Part shown: piece by piece, positions 15,901 to 26,460 of the stretch | Layout of the letters: every line of letters begins with the position of its first letter | Position numbering within the stretch: the first letter of the stretch is position 1 | Origin: Aurelia coerulea | Taxonomy: Eukaryota > Cnidaria > Scyphozoa > Semaeostomeae > Ulmaridae | Reading direction: 5' to 3' | Assembly: GCA_039566865.1 (NCBI GenBank) | Contig: CM076958.1 | Location: 7,974,501-8,038,500 of the forward strand | DNA: 64,000 bases | Made by a program: the position numbers and the translations under genes | Notes under the pieces: generated by a model | Database searches by the model: none | What the model saw: only the letters and a program-made list of their open reading frames with translations | Told to the model about the DNA's origin: nothing

Positions 15901-16600
15901 ATTGCACTCGTCGTTCTTTAACACTTTAGTCCTGCCAGTTATTTCTTCTATAGCACTAAACTAGTGCTGCAGCAACTATTCTTGAAAACATTACTACAGA
16001 CATTAATTGTTTCTTTAGTTTCATTTTAGCTTTAATGCATAAACAAACATAGATTAATTAAATGTTTATTTTCTCAAAGAAAACAAAATATAAACACAAA
16101 ACTTGTGGATTAACGTACTTTAGTAGCTACAATCTATATTATAAAGAGTATTGCACTCGTCGTTCTTTAACACTTTAGTTCTGCCAGCTACTTCTTCTAT
16201 AGCACTATATTAGTGCCGCAGCAACTATTCTTGAAAACATTACTACAGACAATAATTTTTTCTTTAGTTTAATTTTAGCTTTAATGCATAAACAAACATC
16301 GATTAATTAAATGTTTATTTTCTCAAAGAAAACAAAATATAAACACAAAACTTGTGGATTAACGTACTTTACTAACTACAATCTATATTATAAAGAGTAT
16401 TGCACTCGTCGTTCTTTAACACTTTAGTTCTGCCAGCTAATTCTTCTATAGCACTATATTAGTGCCGCAGCAACCATTCTTGAAATCATTAGTATAGACA
16501 TTAGTTTTTTCTGTAGTCTCAACTTTGCTTTAATACATAAACAAACATCGATTAATTTAATGTTTATTTTCTCAAAGAAAACAAACTATAAACACAAAAA
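12920..16600. repeat. Higher-order duplication, copy B
   Basis: This is the partner of 255-4429. It matches in the same orientation until about 16600, where copy A continues with a different monomer type. It lacks two monomers present in copy A. Unequal exchange within the array is the simplest explanation. Confidence 0.9.
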
Positions 16601-19546
16601 ATAGCGATTAAAGTACTTAAGTAGCTAAAATCTATATTATAAATAGTATTGCACTCATCGTCCTTTAAAACTTTAGTTTTACAAGTAACTACTTTTATAG
16701 CACTATATTAGTGCTGCAGCAACCATTCTTGGAAACATTGCTATAGATTATTAGTTGTTTCTTTAGTCTCATTTTAGCTTTCCTGCATAAACAAACATCG
16801 AGTAATTAAATATTTATTTTCCCAAAGAAAACAAAATGTAAATAGAAAAAGTGTGGATTAATTTTAGTAGCTAAAATTTATATTATAAACAGTATTGCAC
16901 TCATCAAGCTTTAAATCTGTAGTTCTACCAGTAACCTCTTTCTAGTACTATATTAGTGCTTCAGCAACCATTTTTGGAAACATTACTATAGAAATTAGTT
17001 TTTTCTAAAGTCTCATTTTAGCTTTACTGCATAAACAAACATCGATTAATTATGTGTTTATTTTCTCAAAGAAAACAAACTATAAACACAAAAAATGGTG
17101 ATTAACGTACTTTAGTAGCTACAATCTATGTTATAAAGAGTATTGCACTCGTCGTTCTTTAACACTTTAGTTCTGCCAGTTTCTTCTTCTATAGCACTAT
17201 ATTAGTGCTGAAGCAACCATTCTTGGAAAAATTACTATAGAAATTAGTTTTTTCTAAAGTCTTATTTTAGCTTTAATGCATAAACAAACATCGATTAATT
17301 AAATGTTTATTTTCTCAAAGAAAACAAACTATAAACACAAAAAATAGCGATTAAAGTACTTAAGTAGCTAAAATCTATATTATAAATAGTATTGCACTCA
17401 TCGTCCTTTAAAACTTTAGTTTTACAAGTAACTACTTTTATAGCACTATATTAGTGCTGCAGCAACCATTCTTGGAAACATTGCTATAGATTATTAGTTG
17501 TTTCTTTAGTCTCATTTTAGCTTTCCTGCATAAACAAACATCGAGTAATTAAATATTTATTTTCCCAAAGAAAACAAACTGTAAATAGAAAAAGTGTGGA
17601 TTAATTTTAGTAGCTAAAATTTATATTATAAACAGTATTGCACTCATCAAGCTTTAAATCTGTAGTTCTACCAGTAACCTCTTTCTAGTACTATATTAGT
17701 GCTGAAGCAACCATTCTTGGAAAAATTACTATAGAAATTAGTTTTTTCTAAAGTCTCATTTTAGCTTTACTGCATAAACAAACATCGATTAATTATGTGT
17801 TTATTTTCTCAAAGAAAACAAACTATAAACACAAAAAATGGTGATTAACGTACTTTAGTAGCTACAATCTATGTTATAAAGAGTATTGCACTCGTCGTTC
17901 TTTAACACTTTAGTTCTGCCAGTTTCTTCTTCTATAGCACTATATTAGTGCTGAAGCAACCATTCTTGGAAAAATTACTATAGAAATTAGTTTTTTCTAA
18001 AGTCTTATTTTAGCTTTACTGCATAAACAAACATCGATTAATTAAATGTTCATTTTCTCAAAGAATACAAAATATAAACACAATAAGTGGGGATTAACGT
18101 ACTTTAGTAGCTAAAATTTATACTATAAAGAGTATTGCACTCATCGTCCTTTAAAACTTTAGTTTTACAAGTAACTTCTTTTATAGCACAATATTAGTGC
18201 TGCAGCAACCATTCTTTGAAACATTACTATAGATTATTAGTTATTTCTTTAGTCTCATTTTAGCTATAATGCATAAACAAACATCGATTAATTAAATGTT
18301 CATTTTCTCAAAGAAAACAAAATATAAACACATTAAGTTGGGGATTAACGTATTTTTGTAGCTAAAATTTATACTATAAAGAGTATTGCACTCATCGTCC
18401 TTTAAAACTTTAGTTTTACAAGTAACTACTTTTATAGCACTATATTAGTGCTGCAGCAACCATTCTTGGAAACATTGCTGTAGATTATTAGTTGTTTCTT
18501 TAGTCTCATTTTACCTTCACTGCATGAACATTAATCGATTAAATAAATGTTTATTTTCACAAAGAAAACAATATTAAAACACAAAAAGGGTTGATTAACG
18601 TACTTTAGTAGCTACAATCTTTATTACAAAGAGTATTGCACTCGTCGTTCTTTAACACTTTAGTCCTGCCAGTTACTTCTTCTATAGCACTAAACTAGTG
18701 CTGCAGCAACCATTCTTGGAAAAATTGCTATAGAAATTAGTTTTTTCTAAAGTCTCATTTTAGCTTTACTGCATAAACAAACATCGATTGATTAAATGTT
18801 TATTTTCTCAAAGATAACAAACTATAAACACAAAAAATGGCGATTAACGTACTTTAATAGCTACAATCTATATTATAAAGAGTATTGCACTCGTCGTTCT
18901 TTAACACTTTAGTTCTGCCAGTTACTTCTTCTATAGCACTATATTAGTGCTGAAGCAACCATTCTTGGAAAAATTACTAAAGAAATTAGTTTTTTCTAAA
19001 GTCTCATTTTAGCTTTACTGCATAAACAAACATCGATTAATTAAATGTTCATTTTCTCAAAGAAAACAAAATATAAACACAATAAGTGGGGATTAACGTA
19101 CTTTAGTAGCTAAAATTTATACTATAAATAGTATTGCACTCGTCGTTCTTTAACACTTTAGTTCTGCCAGTTATTTCTTCTATAGCACTTTATTAGTGCT
19201 GCAGCAACCATTCTTGAAAACATTAGTATAGACATTAGTTTTTCCTGTAGTCTCGATTTTGCATTAATGCTTAAAAATACATCGATTAATTAAATGTTTC
19301 TTTTCTCTAAGAAAACAAAATCTAAACACAAAAAGTGTTGATTAAGGTACTTTAGTAGCTACAATCTATCTTATAAAGAGTATTGCACTCGTCGTTCTTT
19401 AACACTTTAGTTCTGCCAGTTACTTCTTCTATAGCACTATATTAGTGCTGACGCAACCATTCTTGGAAAAATTACTATAGAAATTAGTTTTTTCTAAAGT
19501 CTCATTTTAGCTTTACTGCATAAACAAACATCGATTAATTAAATGT

Positions 19547-19675
19547 TAAAACGAGTAAATATTCATTTGACAGCAATGTTCTACAAATTTCAATATGTTT
19601 CAGCTTGCTTTATCGGCTATGGTGGTGCAGATTTACCGAGATTTACCGACAGCTTGACAGGCTAAGCACTCGTTA
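19547..19675. other. Satellite/gypsy junction, no gene seen
   Basis: This short non-repetitive stretch lies between the broken last satellite monomer and the truncated gypsy pol. I see no open frame or repeat of note. Confidence 0.6.
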
Positions 19676-20505
19676 ATTCATAACAACCAAATATTTTCTC
19701 TAAGTAATGTCTTGGTTTTAGACAAATCTTGATGGCTCCCGTGGGCGATATCAATTGCTTTTGCTGCAACGATTTTGGTATCACGATCCTTGATCCACGA
19801 ATTATCACGTTCTGTTCTCCAACTGCTAATTCTTCTTTTAAAACTCGATATGGTCGGACACTGTCCGGATCCCACAGATTTAAACGTATTGCTGCACTTA
19901 AAGCTTGTAATTCTCGATCTTTACTTGATTCTGCAGCAATTTCTTTCAGTGTCATGGCTTTCGAAACACTGTAATCAACAATGAAATTAACATACTGTTC
20001 TGTCATTTTATCATGTTTCTTTGTACTTTCGGATGTCGAATGCCTCGAAAGATAATCAGTGGGGTTTTCTGCTCCAGACCTGTATATAGCTTGAAAGGTA
20101 TACGGTTGTAGACGTAACACCCAACGCTCTATGCGGGCTGAAGGCTTTAAATTCCGATTGCCGTATATTACTTCGAGCGGCTTGTGATCAGTGACAAACG
20201 TAAATTGATTTCCGTACAAATATAAATGAAAATGTTCAATTGACCATACAATTGCCAAGGCCTCCTTTTCAGTTTGCAAATACCGCTTTTCCACATCTGT
20301 TAAAACTCGGCTCGCATATGCTACAACTTTCTGATCCTCAGATCCCTGTGATTTCTGTGACAAATTTGCAAATAGTCCTACTGGAATTACATCGACTAGA
20401 ACATACGTGTCCTTGCTTTTATCAAAGTATTACATGCATGATGCGGTAGACAAGGCTTTAGTAAGCTTGTTGAATGCTTGTTGGTGAATCTGTTTCTTTT
20501 TTGTT
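19676..20505 (-). pseudogene. Ty3/gypsy pol fragment: RNase H and start of integrase
   Basis: The minus-strand frame 20363-19662 contains gypsy-type RNase H, including VVAYASRVLTDVEKRY, TEKEALAIVW, TDHKPLEVIY and the terminal DYLSRH tether. The frame also reads upstream (to about 20505) through the RT/RNase H connection (AFNKLTKAL, then TYVLVD), but an in-frame TAA at 20430-20432 breaks it. Past the RNase H, a frame change near 19750 is followed by AHGSHQ, the His pair of the integrase zinc finger, and the sequence ends there. The rest of the integrase and the 3' LTR are absent. It is the third piece of the element also seen at 22719-23378 and 32690-32890. Confidence 0.9.
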
Positions 20506-21215
20506 AACATGTGGAAAAATTATGTAAAAGAGCAAACAACAAGATCAGTGCCTTCTCTAGAGTCACAAATTATTTAAATGAGAAACAATCTCTTTTACTG
20601 TACAATTCATTCATAATGTCTCAGTTTAATTATTGTCCGTTGATATGGATGTTTTGCGGAAAGGTTGCGAATAATGATCTCAATCGCACCCATAAGAGAG
20701 CGCTTCGAATTCTCTTCAACGATTTTACATCTTCTTTTGATGAGTTGTTACAGAGAGGAAAGGAGTGCACTATTCATCAAAAGAACTTGCAAAAGTTAAT
20801 GCTTGAAGTTTATAGCAGTTTAACACAACAAAACCCTTCTTTTTTGCGGGATATGTTCCATGAAAAGGACAATAATTACAATCTAAGATCAAATAATCTG
20901 TTGATGTTGCCTCAAACTAAAACATCTACTTATGGCAACGATTGTTTATCTTTTCGTGGTAGCATATTATGGAATTCCCTGCCTAATGATACAAAAATTG
21001 CCGCCTCCGTCTGTTCTTTCAAGTCATGCATAAAGAAATGGATTGGACAGACTTGCCGTTGCAAAATTTGTAAATAGGGTATTTTAGGGTATTTTCGTTT
21101 CTTATCATGAACTGTAATACATTTTGTTTTTTGTAAATAGTTGGTCTTTATTAGTTCTTGAAGTAGAGCTATTTTTAACAACCAACTTTAAAGAATGATA
21201 ATAATAATTATAAAA
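20506..21215 (+). pseudogene. CR1/jockey-like non-LTR element, RT C-terminal end
   Basis: The plus frame 20511-21077 (188 codons) matches the region after the RT palm of CR1/jockey-superfamily elements: QFNYCPLIWMFCG, then NRTHKRALRILFND, and near the end the FRGSILWNSLP motif. The palm and endonuclease are missing, so the copy is 5' truncated, as is normal for these elements. After the TAG stop there is a short 3' UTR and an AT-rich tail (GATAATAATAATTATAAA). It sits inside the gap of the minus-strand gypsy pol, so it inserted later. The clade is uncertain. Confidence 0.85.
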
Positions 21216-21450
21216 TTAAAACAAAACCACCATCAAAAATAACAGAAAAAAGTATATGAAAAACAAAACTGTTAAAAGCAAAACGTTTCGATTATAAAAT
21301 CTTCATCAGTTGTTTACAACCACAGGACAGCCAAGTATTTATAGGAAACATTAACATAAAATCGTGATAAAATCCCCCCGAGGCCCCCCTTAAAAACAAT
21401 GCAAAACAACACACCTAGACTATTAAGTTTTCTTAGCCAGCCAAAACTTC
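21216..21450. other. Unassigned stretch with a CTGATGA...GAAAC motif on minus strand
   Basis: No coding sequence is seen. On the minus strand, 21310-21287 reads CTGATGA, a short GATT/AATC stem, then GAAAC. This resembles the core strands of a hammerhead ribozyme as found in Penelope-like and retrozyme repeats. I could not find a good helix I or III with a proper cleavage site, so this is only a resemblance. A C-rich run lies at 21373-21389. Confidence 0.3.
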
Positions 21451-21498
21451 CATAATAATAATATAATAATAATAATAATAATAGTAATAGTAATAGTA

Positions 21499-21582
<84 letters not shown>
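21451..21582 (+). repeat. (TAA)n microsatellite, left target flank
   Basis: About 130 bases of TAA/AAT triplets with a few TAG variants. It directly abuts the R4/Dong-like element on its 5' side, and the same repeat resumes on its 3' side at 22661. Translating it on the minus strand gives a poly-isoleucine artefact. Confidence 0.95.
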
Positions 21583-21583
<1 letters not shown>

Positions 21584-22660
21584 GAAAGATGATGACCATG
21601 TACAGAGCCCTACACCCGAGAGACAGTGTGGACAGGCTATATCTTCCCAGAAAGGAAGGAGATAGAGGACTTATTTCGATAGAAGATTGTGTTGATATCG
21701 CAGAGCTGAGTCTCAAGGAATATGTAATGAAAAGCAAAGAGAAACTGATATCTGCAGCCAGAGGAAGCGTAACAGAAGAGGTAGAAAGTGCGGAATCTTA
21801 CAAGAAAAGACGAAAAGAAGAGAGAGGAACAAATATCTGGGGAAAAGAACTTCACGGGCAGCATTTTAGACAGATGAAAGACGTAGGAGCAAAGGAGTCG
21901 TGGACGTGGCTACAGAAGGGAGAACTAAAGAAAGAAACCGAAGGGATGATAATGGCTGCACAGTCACAGTCCCTCAGAACGAATGCCATAAAAGCAAGGA
22001 TTGATAAAAGCAGGGAAGATGCAAAATGCAGGATGTGCAGTGAAAAGGATGAAACAATCCACCACATTGTAAGCGGATGTAGCAATCTTGCGCAAAAAGA
22101 ATACAAACGCCGACATGATTGCGTAGCCAGAGCACTCCACTGGGATATTTTACGTCAGCGAGGGTTTGAAATTAGTGACAAGTGGTACCAACATCAACCT
22201 GAGAGCGTTGTTGAAAATGAACACTTCAAAGTATTATGGGACTTTACAGTACAGACGGATCTTGAAATACATGCGAGAAGGCCATACATCATAATAGTGG
22301 ATAAAAATTTGAATGAAACGATCATAATAGACGTAGCCATACCAGTTGATGTGAACATAAGAAACAAGGAACAGGAAAAGATCACAAAGTACCAAGATCT
22401 AGCCAGAGAAATCAGAAAGATTTGGAATGTGTCAACCAAGGTCATCCCAATTGTCATAGGTGCCCTTGGCACTGTAACAGGCAGACTTGAACAGTACCTG
22501 AAGGAAATAGGTGTAACAACAAGAATTGAGTTAATCCAGAAGTCAACCCTTCTAGGCACGGCGAGAATCATCAGACAGGTTCTTGATATCTAAGGACACT
22601 AGATGTGACCCGATATCTTGGACAGTAATTCCAAATGTTAATTCATTTGTGCGTAACATT
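21583..22660 (+). pseudogene. R4/Dong-like non-LTR element, 5'-truncated, with restriction-like endonuclease
   Basis: The 334-codon frame 21589-22593 is open to its stop but has lost the RT. Its N-terminus (ALHPRDSVDRLYLPRKEGDR) is the post-RT region of R4/R2-type elements. A CCHC finger follows near residues 147-164 (CRMCSEKDETIHHIVSGC, C-x2-C-x7/8-H-x4-C), then a restriction-like endonuclease (RRPYIIIVDKN...IIDVAIPVD...KYQDLAREI). The usual PD of the catalytic PD...D motif reads PY here, so cleavage activity is probably lost. Endonuclease type and finger exclude the APE-type elements nearby. The copy lies exactly between two (TAA)n tracts, the known target of Dong elements. The short 3' UTR ends near 22660. 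Confidence 0.88.
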
Positions 22661-22661
22661 C

Positions 22662-22694
<33 letters not shown>

Positions 22695-22717
22695 TTAATG
22701 ATAATAATAATAATAAT
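22661..22717 (+). repeat. (TAA)n microsatellite, right target flank
   Basis: Imperfect TAA triplets follow the R4/Dong-like 3' UTR and end where the gypsy RT frame resumes. Confidence 0.9.
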
Positions 22718-22718
22718 T

Positions 22719-23378
22719 CAATGTACTTGCTACTGTAATTTGCCATTCCTAACAAACTGCGTACATCACGAACATCTTTAGGTAATTGTGCATTTGATAA
22801 ACGTTTAGCACGCTTCGAATCTGGCCTTGTGAGATCTTCGAAAAACATTTATCCAAAGAATTCAAGAGTGTTGTTAAAAAACTTGCACTTGCTCTGGTTT
22901 AGAGTAAGGCCTCTTTGCTTTACACGAGTAAGACATTTGTCGAGATTTTCATAGTGTTCCTTGCGTGTTGTACCATACACAATAATGTCATCTGCAATGT
23001 TTTTAACTCCTTTTACTCCGTGTAATTGTGTCTGTAACATATATTAAAAAATATCAGCTGATGCATTGGTACCATAATTCAAACGCTTGTAACGATAGAA
23101 GCCAACGTAGTTATGTAACAACTAGTTTCATCCAATTCCAGTTGATGATGCGCTTGCGATAAATCGAGTTTTGCAAAATATTTTGCACCATTTAACTCGA
23201 AACTGACGTCATCAACATTCAGTATGGGGTGACGTACATGCTGAATAGCCACGTCCGCAACTCTCATGTCCACGCGAATTCTAACTCCTCCGTCTTTTTT
23301 AGGAACCACGACAATCGGGATACCCAAGGTGTTTTTTCATTTTCAGGTACCCTTTCAATGATATCATTTCAGTTCATT
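22719..23378 (-). pseudogene. Ty3/gypsy pol fragment: reverse transcriptase
   Basis: Read on the minus strand from 23378, it begins with NDIIERVPENEKTPWVS. After a one-base frameshift near 23325 come the RT fingers (IVVVPKKDGGVRIRVDMR) and motif A (YFAKLDLSQAHHQLELD). The frame then changes again around 23040-23080. The next frame has motif C as IADDIIVYG and the downstream LTLNQSKCKF, and the last frame has QLPKDVRDVRSLLGMANY. The pol then breaks at the (TAA)n tract and resumes at 20505, with only about 20-25 residues apparently missing. This copy is the middle third of one element and is dead by frameshift. Confidence 0.9.
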
Positions 23379-23889
23379 TCATTTAATTTTACAATATTTA
23401 TACAGGTTAATAGGATTCATATATAAATATGTTTTTCAACCTGACCTGTTTCAACAAAAAGAATAACCCAACCACTAAAACTAAGAACAAAAGAAATTTA
23501 CATGCCTAATTTACAATATTATACAAAACTAAGACTAATTAATAAAATATAAGTTGTCCATGTCTATAGTTGTCCTTTGAAGGTTTTTAGGGAGGGTGCC
23601 AATTTTGTCTCTCTTTCTAGGTTGTTCCACAGTTTCGCACCGCGATAAGAAAATGCCTTTTGGCCATTGTTAGTTTTTAGGAACGGTATCTTAAGGTCAG
23701 TTTCCAATGAGCGCAAAAACCGCTCTCTACCGTCCGAACATTTTATGAATAATTTGTTCAAGTAGTCTGGGGCAAGCGAATTCAAAGATTTATAAGTTAG
23801 CGTGGCTGTCTCTTTTCTTACAAGATTTCTGATATTTGACCAGCCAAGATTCTCAATTATAGGAGCAGCAGAAGCATCGTATCAGCTGC
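23379..23889 (-). pseudogene. Non-LTR element A, C-terminal end and 3' UTR
   Basis: The minus frame 23785-23564 carries the C-terminal signature NSLAPDYLNKLF, then GQKAFSYRGAKLWNNLERE. Upstream on the same strand the sequence (SAAPIIENLGW, then TLTYKSLNSLAP) continues from the RT that ends at 31311. About 180 bases of 3' UTR follow, ending in TGAAATGAACTGAAATGA-like tail sequence at the gypsy junction near 23379. The element is split by the 23890-31310 insertion; the 9 bases 23881-23889 (ATCAGCTGC) are the target duplication. Confidence 0.9.
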
Positions 23890-24432
23890 AACAGAGCGGA
23901 ATAATCTTCTGATTGGCTGAAATCATTCGAAATGCCGCCCTGTTGATTTTATGCAAATTAGCCTCGCGCCATTACAAGTCAATTGAGAAGCTGCGGCCGA
24001 GGGGTGCAGGGCTAATTCCCACGGCGGCATTCATGGGGTACATTCGGCAACCAAAGTGAAAGTTGAAATCTTTGAAGCGAAGGCCAATCTACAAATCTGT
24101 CATTTAGATTTTTGATTCATCACCCCGATTTCAAGAAATTCGACATTTTCTGAAGGTATCGATTTTGGCCTAGTCAACAGCAGCCTTTTGGGGAGCCATG
24201 ATAACTGGAATGTAAATTTTTACTGCAAATTATGACTCTGATCCTCCGGTTTGGAGCTAAAACGACAACATGGTGGCCTAAGAAACTCACAAGCCAGAAG
24301 ATTTGTTGTTTGAGGGGCAAACAAGAATTTACATGTGGAGATTCATCAATCTGGATCAGTTAGATGGCATCGAAATCAAGGACATATTATGCAAACTAAT
24401 GCAGAGTGGACAGTTGCAAAATCCATGAACAA
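23890..24432 (+). repeat. Left terminal inverted repeat of the 7.4 kb element
   Basis: Pairs with 30770-31310 over about 540 bases with scattered substitutions and a few small indels. It includes the landmarks TTTTGGGGAGCCATGATAAC and TGGAGATTCATCAATCTGGA. There is no open frame of significance. Open frames seen here on both strands are reflections of one another in the two arms. Confidence 0.9.
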
Positions 24433-24660
24433 AACAAAGGCACCTCTTCTGTCTGATCTCAAATTCCCTTTGACAATGTGGAATGTGCAGGACAAACAAG
24501 ATTTCAACAGCTGCAAAATCATGGTGCATTCGATGTAAATTCCACAGGTAAACTTTTTGGAAGCAGAATTGAAGGATAAATGGAAAACTCCAACTTCATA
24601 GTGGAAATGGCTGATGCTAAATATATGGAATGCAGCCCAGCAGCAAACTATTCCATATAT
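24433..24660. other. Internal spacer of the 7.4 kb element, nothing recognised
   Basis: Between the left TIR and the nested element at 24661. A 95-codon minus frame here has no recognisable motif. Confidence 0.5.
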
Positions 24661-25349
24661 CACCGTAGCGCGAGCCTGTAAATTTGAGGTGCCGGTATAT
24701 CTGAGGTTTGCCGGTAAATATGAGGTGTCGTGGGACTACTCAAACACCTGGGTTATTGTTTAAGAAGCCATTCAAATTAAACAATGCAGTATAGAAATCG
24801 CTCATTGTACAAGACACATTACTCTTTTGTGGTCACCGCTGTTGACCGCTTTTTGTCGGGGGGTAAGGTTGGTAACAGACAGGTTCAGCAATACCTTTGT
24901 CCTTGGAATATTTACTCTTTAAAGAACGTTTAGCAATTCTAGCTAAACAAGATTCATAATTTGTTTCATTTAATTTAGAAGCCAAATTAAAATGCATTCT
25001 CCAATCTACAGCCGAATTTATATAAATCCTATAAGAGTTTTTCACAAGAAACTCTTATGAGCGCTCAGCTCTCAGATCACTAAAAAAGCAAAGCAAACTT
25101 GAGCAGCATAATTTGCATCTTTTTTTCGTAATCTTCATATATAAAATGAGAGTTGAGAAACGTTGGAGAATCTTTCACGATATCGATTTACGAAACGGTA
25201 GCTTTCACGTTCCTATTTAACGCCTGTCTCAGAACGTCTCAAAGATTTGAGAAAATTGAAAAATCGACAAACGATATACGAGGAAAGAGAAAAAGAAGCT
25301 TAAAAAGATGGGATAAGCTATAAGGTTTCTGAAAAATGCCACAGGATTT

Positions 25350-26460
25350 TGCGACGAAAGTGAGTAAGAAACTAAACCAATACTAAGGAAGGGTTGTTAA
25401 GTTCTATCTTTCGAAATTTTGAAAGATGTCTCATAATTTTATCAAATTTAAAAAACCGCAAATAGTATGCAACGAAAATGAATAAAAAAATTAACCCATA
25501 GTAAGGAAGGGTTATTAAGTTCCAACTTTCGAAATTTTGAAAGATGTCTCATAATTTTATCAAAATTTAAAAGCCGCAAATAGTATGCGACGAAAGTGAA
25601 TAACAACCTTAACCCATAGTAAGGAAGGGTTATTAAGTTCCAACTTTCGAAATTTTGAAAGATGTCTCATAATTTTATCAAAATTTAAAAGCCGCAAATA
25701 GTATGCGACGAAAGTGAATAACAACCTTAACCCATAGTAAGGAAGGGTTATTTGGTTCTACCTTTCGAGATTTTGAAAGATGTCTCATAATTTTATCAAA
25801 ATTTAAAAGCCGCAAATAGTACACGTTTTTTTTTTATAAGAAACTGGTTTATAAGAAACTAGTACTACGATGACCAAAAATTTAAGAAACTCTAGTACTA
25901 CGCTCAAGAACAGTTAAGAAACTCTAAAACGTTATATCTGTATGTCTCTCTTATTCTATGTCTCTCTAACAAAGGTGCCTTCGTCTTTTCTTGACTTTTA
26001 ACTGCAAAATTGGTAAATTTTTGCCTTGATGTGCATGGCTTCTTCTTGATGACAATGTCAATGCAAAATGGAAGCCCTTTCTCGAGAAGAAGGCTCAACT
26101 TCGAACAATACCGCAATTTTAGGCCCAAAAAAATAAGAAACTAATCAAGAAACTTTTACTACTAAAACACCGAAATTTTCATGCGAAGTTAAGAAACTTT
26201 TAGTACTAAGTGCTGATCCAAGTTTCTTATAATAAAAAAAACGTGTATGCGACGAAAGTGAATAACAACCTTAACCCATAGTAAGGAAGGGTTATTTGGT
26301 TCTACCTTTCGAGATTTTGATAGATGTCTCATAAACCGCAAATTATATGTAACGAAAATGAATAAAAAATTTAACCCATAGTAAAGAAGGGTTATTAGGT
26401 TATATCTTTCGATATTTTTGAAGGTTGTCTCATAATTTTATCAAAATTTAAAAATTTATT
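25350..26460 (+). repeat. ~120 bp minisatellite, about six units, split by a MITE
   Basis: Units share AAGGAAGGGTTATTAAGTTC, GATGTCTCATAATTTTATCA and CCGCAAATAGTATGCGACGA. AAGGAAGGGTT recurs near 25385, 25505, 25621 and 25741, a 116-120 base period. After the MITE at 25822-26245 the array resumes mid-unit and ends near 26460. Confidence 0.9.
25822..26245 (+). mobile_element. TA-flanked MITE (AAGAAACT family), with empty site visible
   Basis: The ends are CACGTTTTTTTTTTATAAG and an imperfect inverse, CTTATAATAAAAAAAACGTG, flanked by TA at 25820-25821 and 26246-26247. The neighbouring minisatellite units read AAATAGTATGCG with no insertion, while here the sequence is AAATAGTA, MITE, TATGCG. 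The adjacent unit is thus the empty site and confirms a 2 bp TA duplication. Copies of AAGAAACT lie near both ends and inside. TA duplication suits the Tc1/mariner class; that is inference. Confidence 0.9.

Larger units (their letters stand above)
1..19546. repeat. Satellite array, ~248 bp monomer, ~79 copies
   Basis: The block TATTGCACTC recurs at 11, 257, 505, 754, 1004, 1252 and 1495, and onward to the end, giving a 243-250 bp period. Each monomer has the same order of blocks: TATTGCACTC, CTTTAACACTTTAG, a 17 bp hairpin AGCACTATATTAGTGCT, CAGCAACCATTCTTGGAAAC, then AAACAAACATCGATTAATTA, AAATGTTTATTTTCTCAAAG and GATTAACGTACTTTAGTAGC. Array and window both begin mid-monomer, so the true left end is outside. 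The array stops abruptly near 19546, inside the TTAATTAAATGT block. The only open frame is a 66-codon one at 10757-10957, which is chance. Very AT-rich. Likely centromeric, pericentromeric or other heterochromatic satellite; that role is inference. Confidence 0.97.

Noticed and set aside
1..19546. CRISPR-like array of regular repeats
   Set aside because: Whole ~248 bp units are homologous, with no repeat/spacer distinction; the window is eukaryotic.
21423..21737. Minus-strand frame with a long poly-isoleucine stretch
   Set aside because: It is translation of the (TAA)n microsatellite, not a membrane protein.
22194..22571. Minus-strand 125-codon frame opposite the R4/Dong-like protein
   Set aside because: Antisense shadow of a strongly recognisable plus-strand protein.
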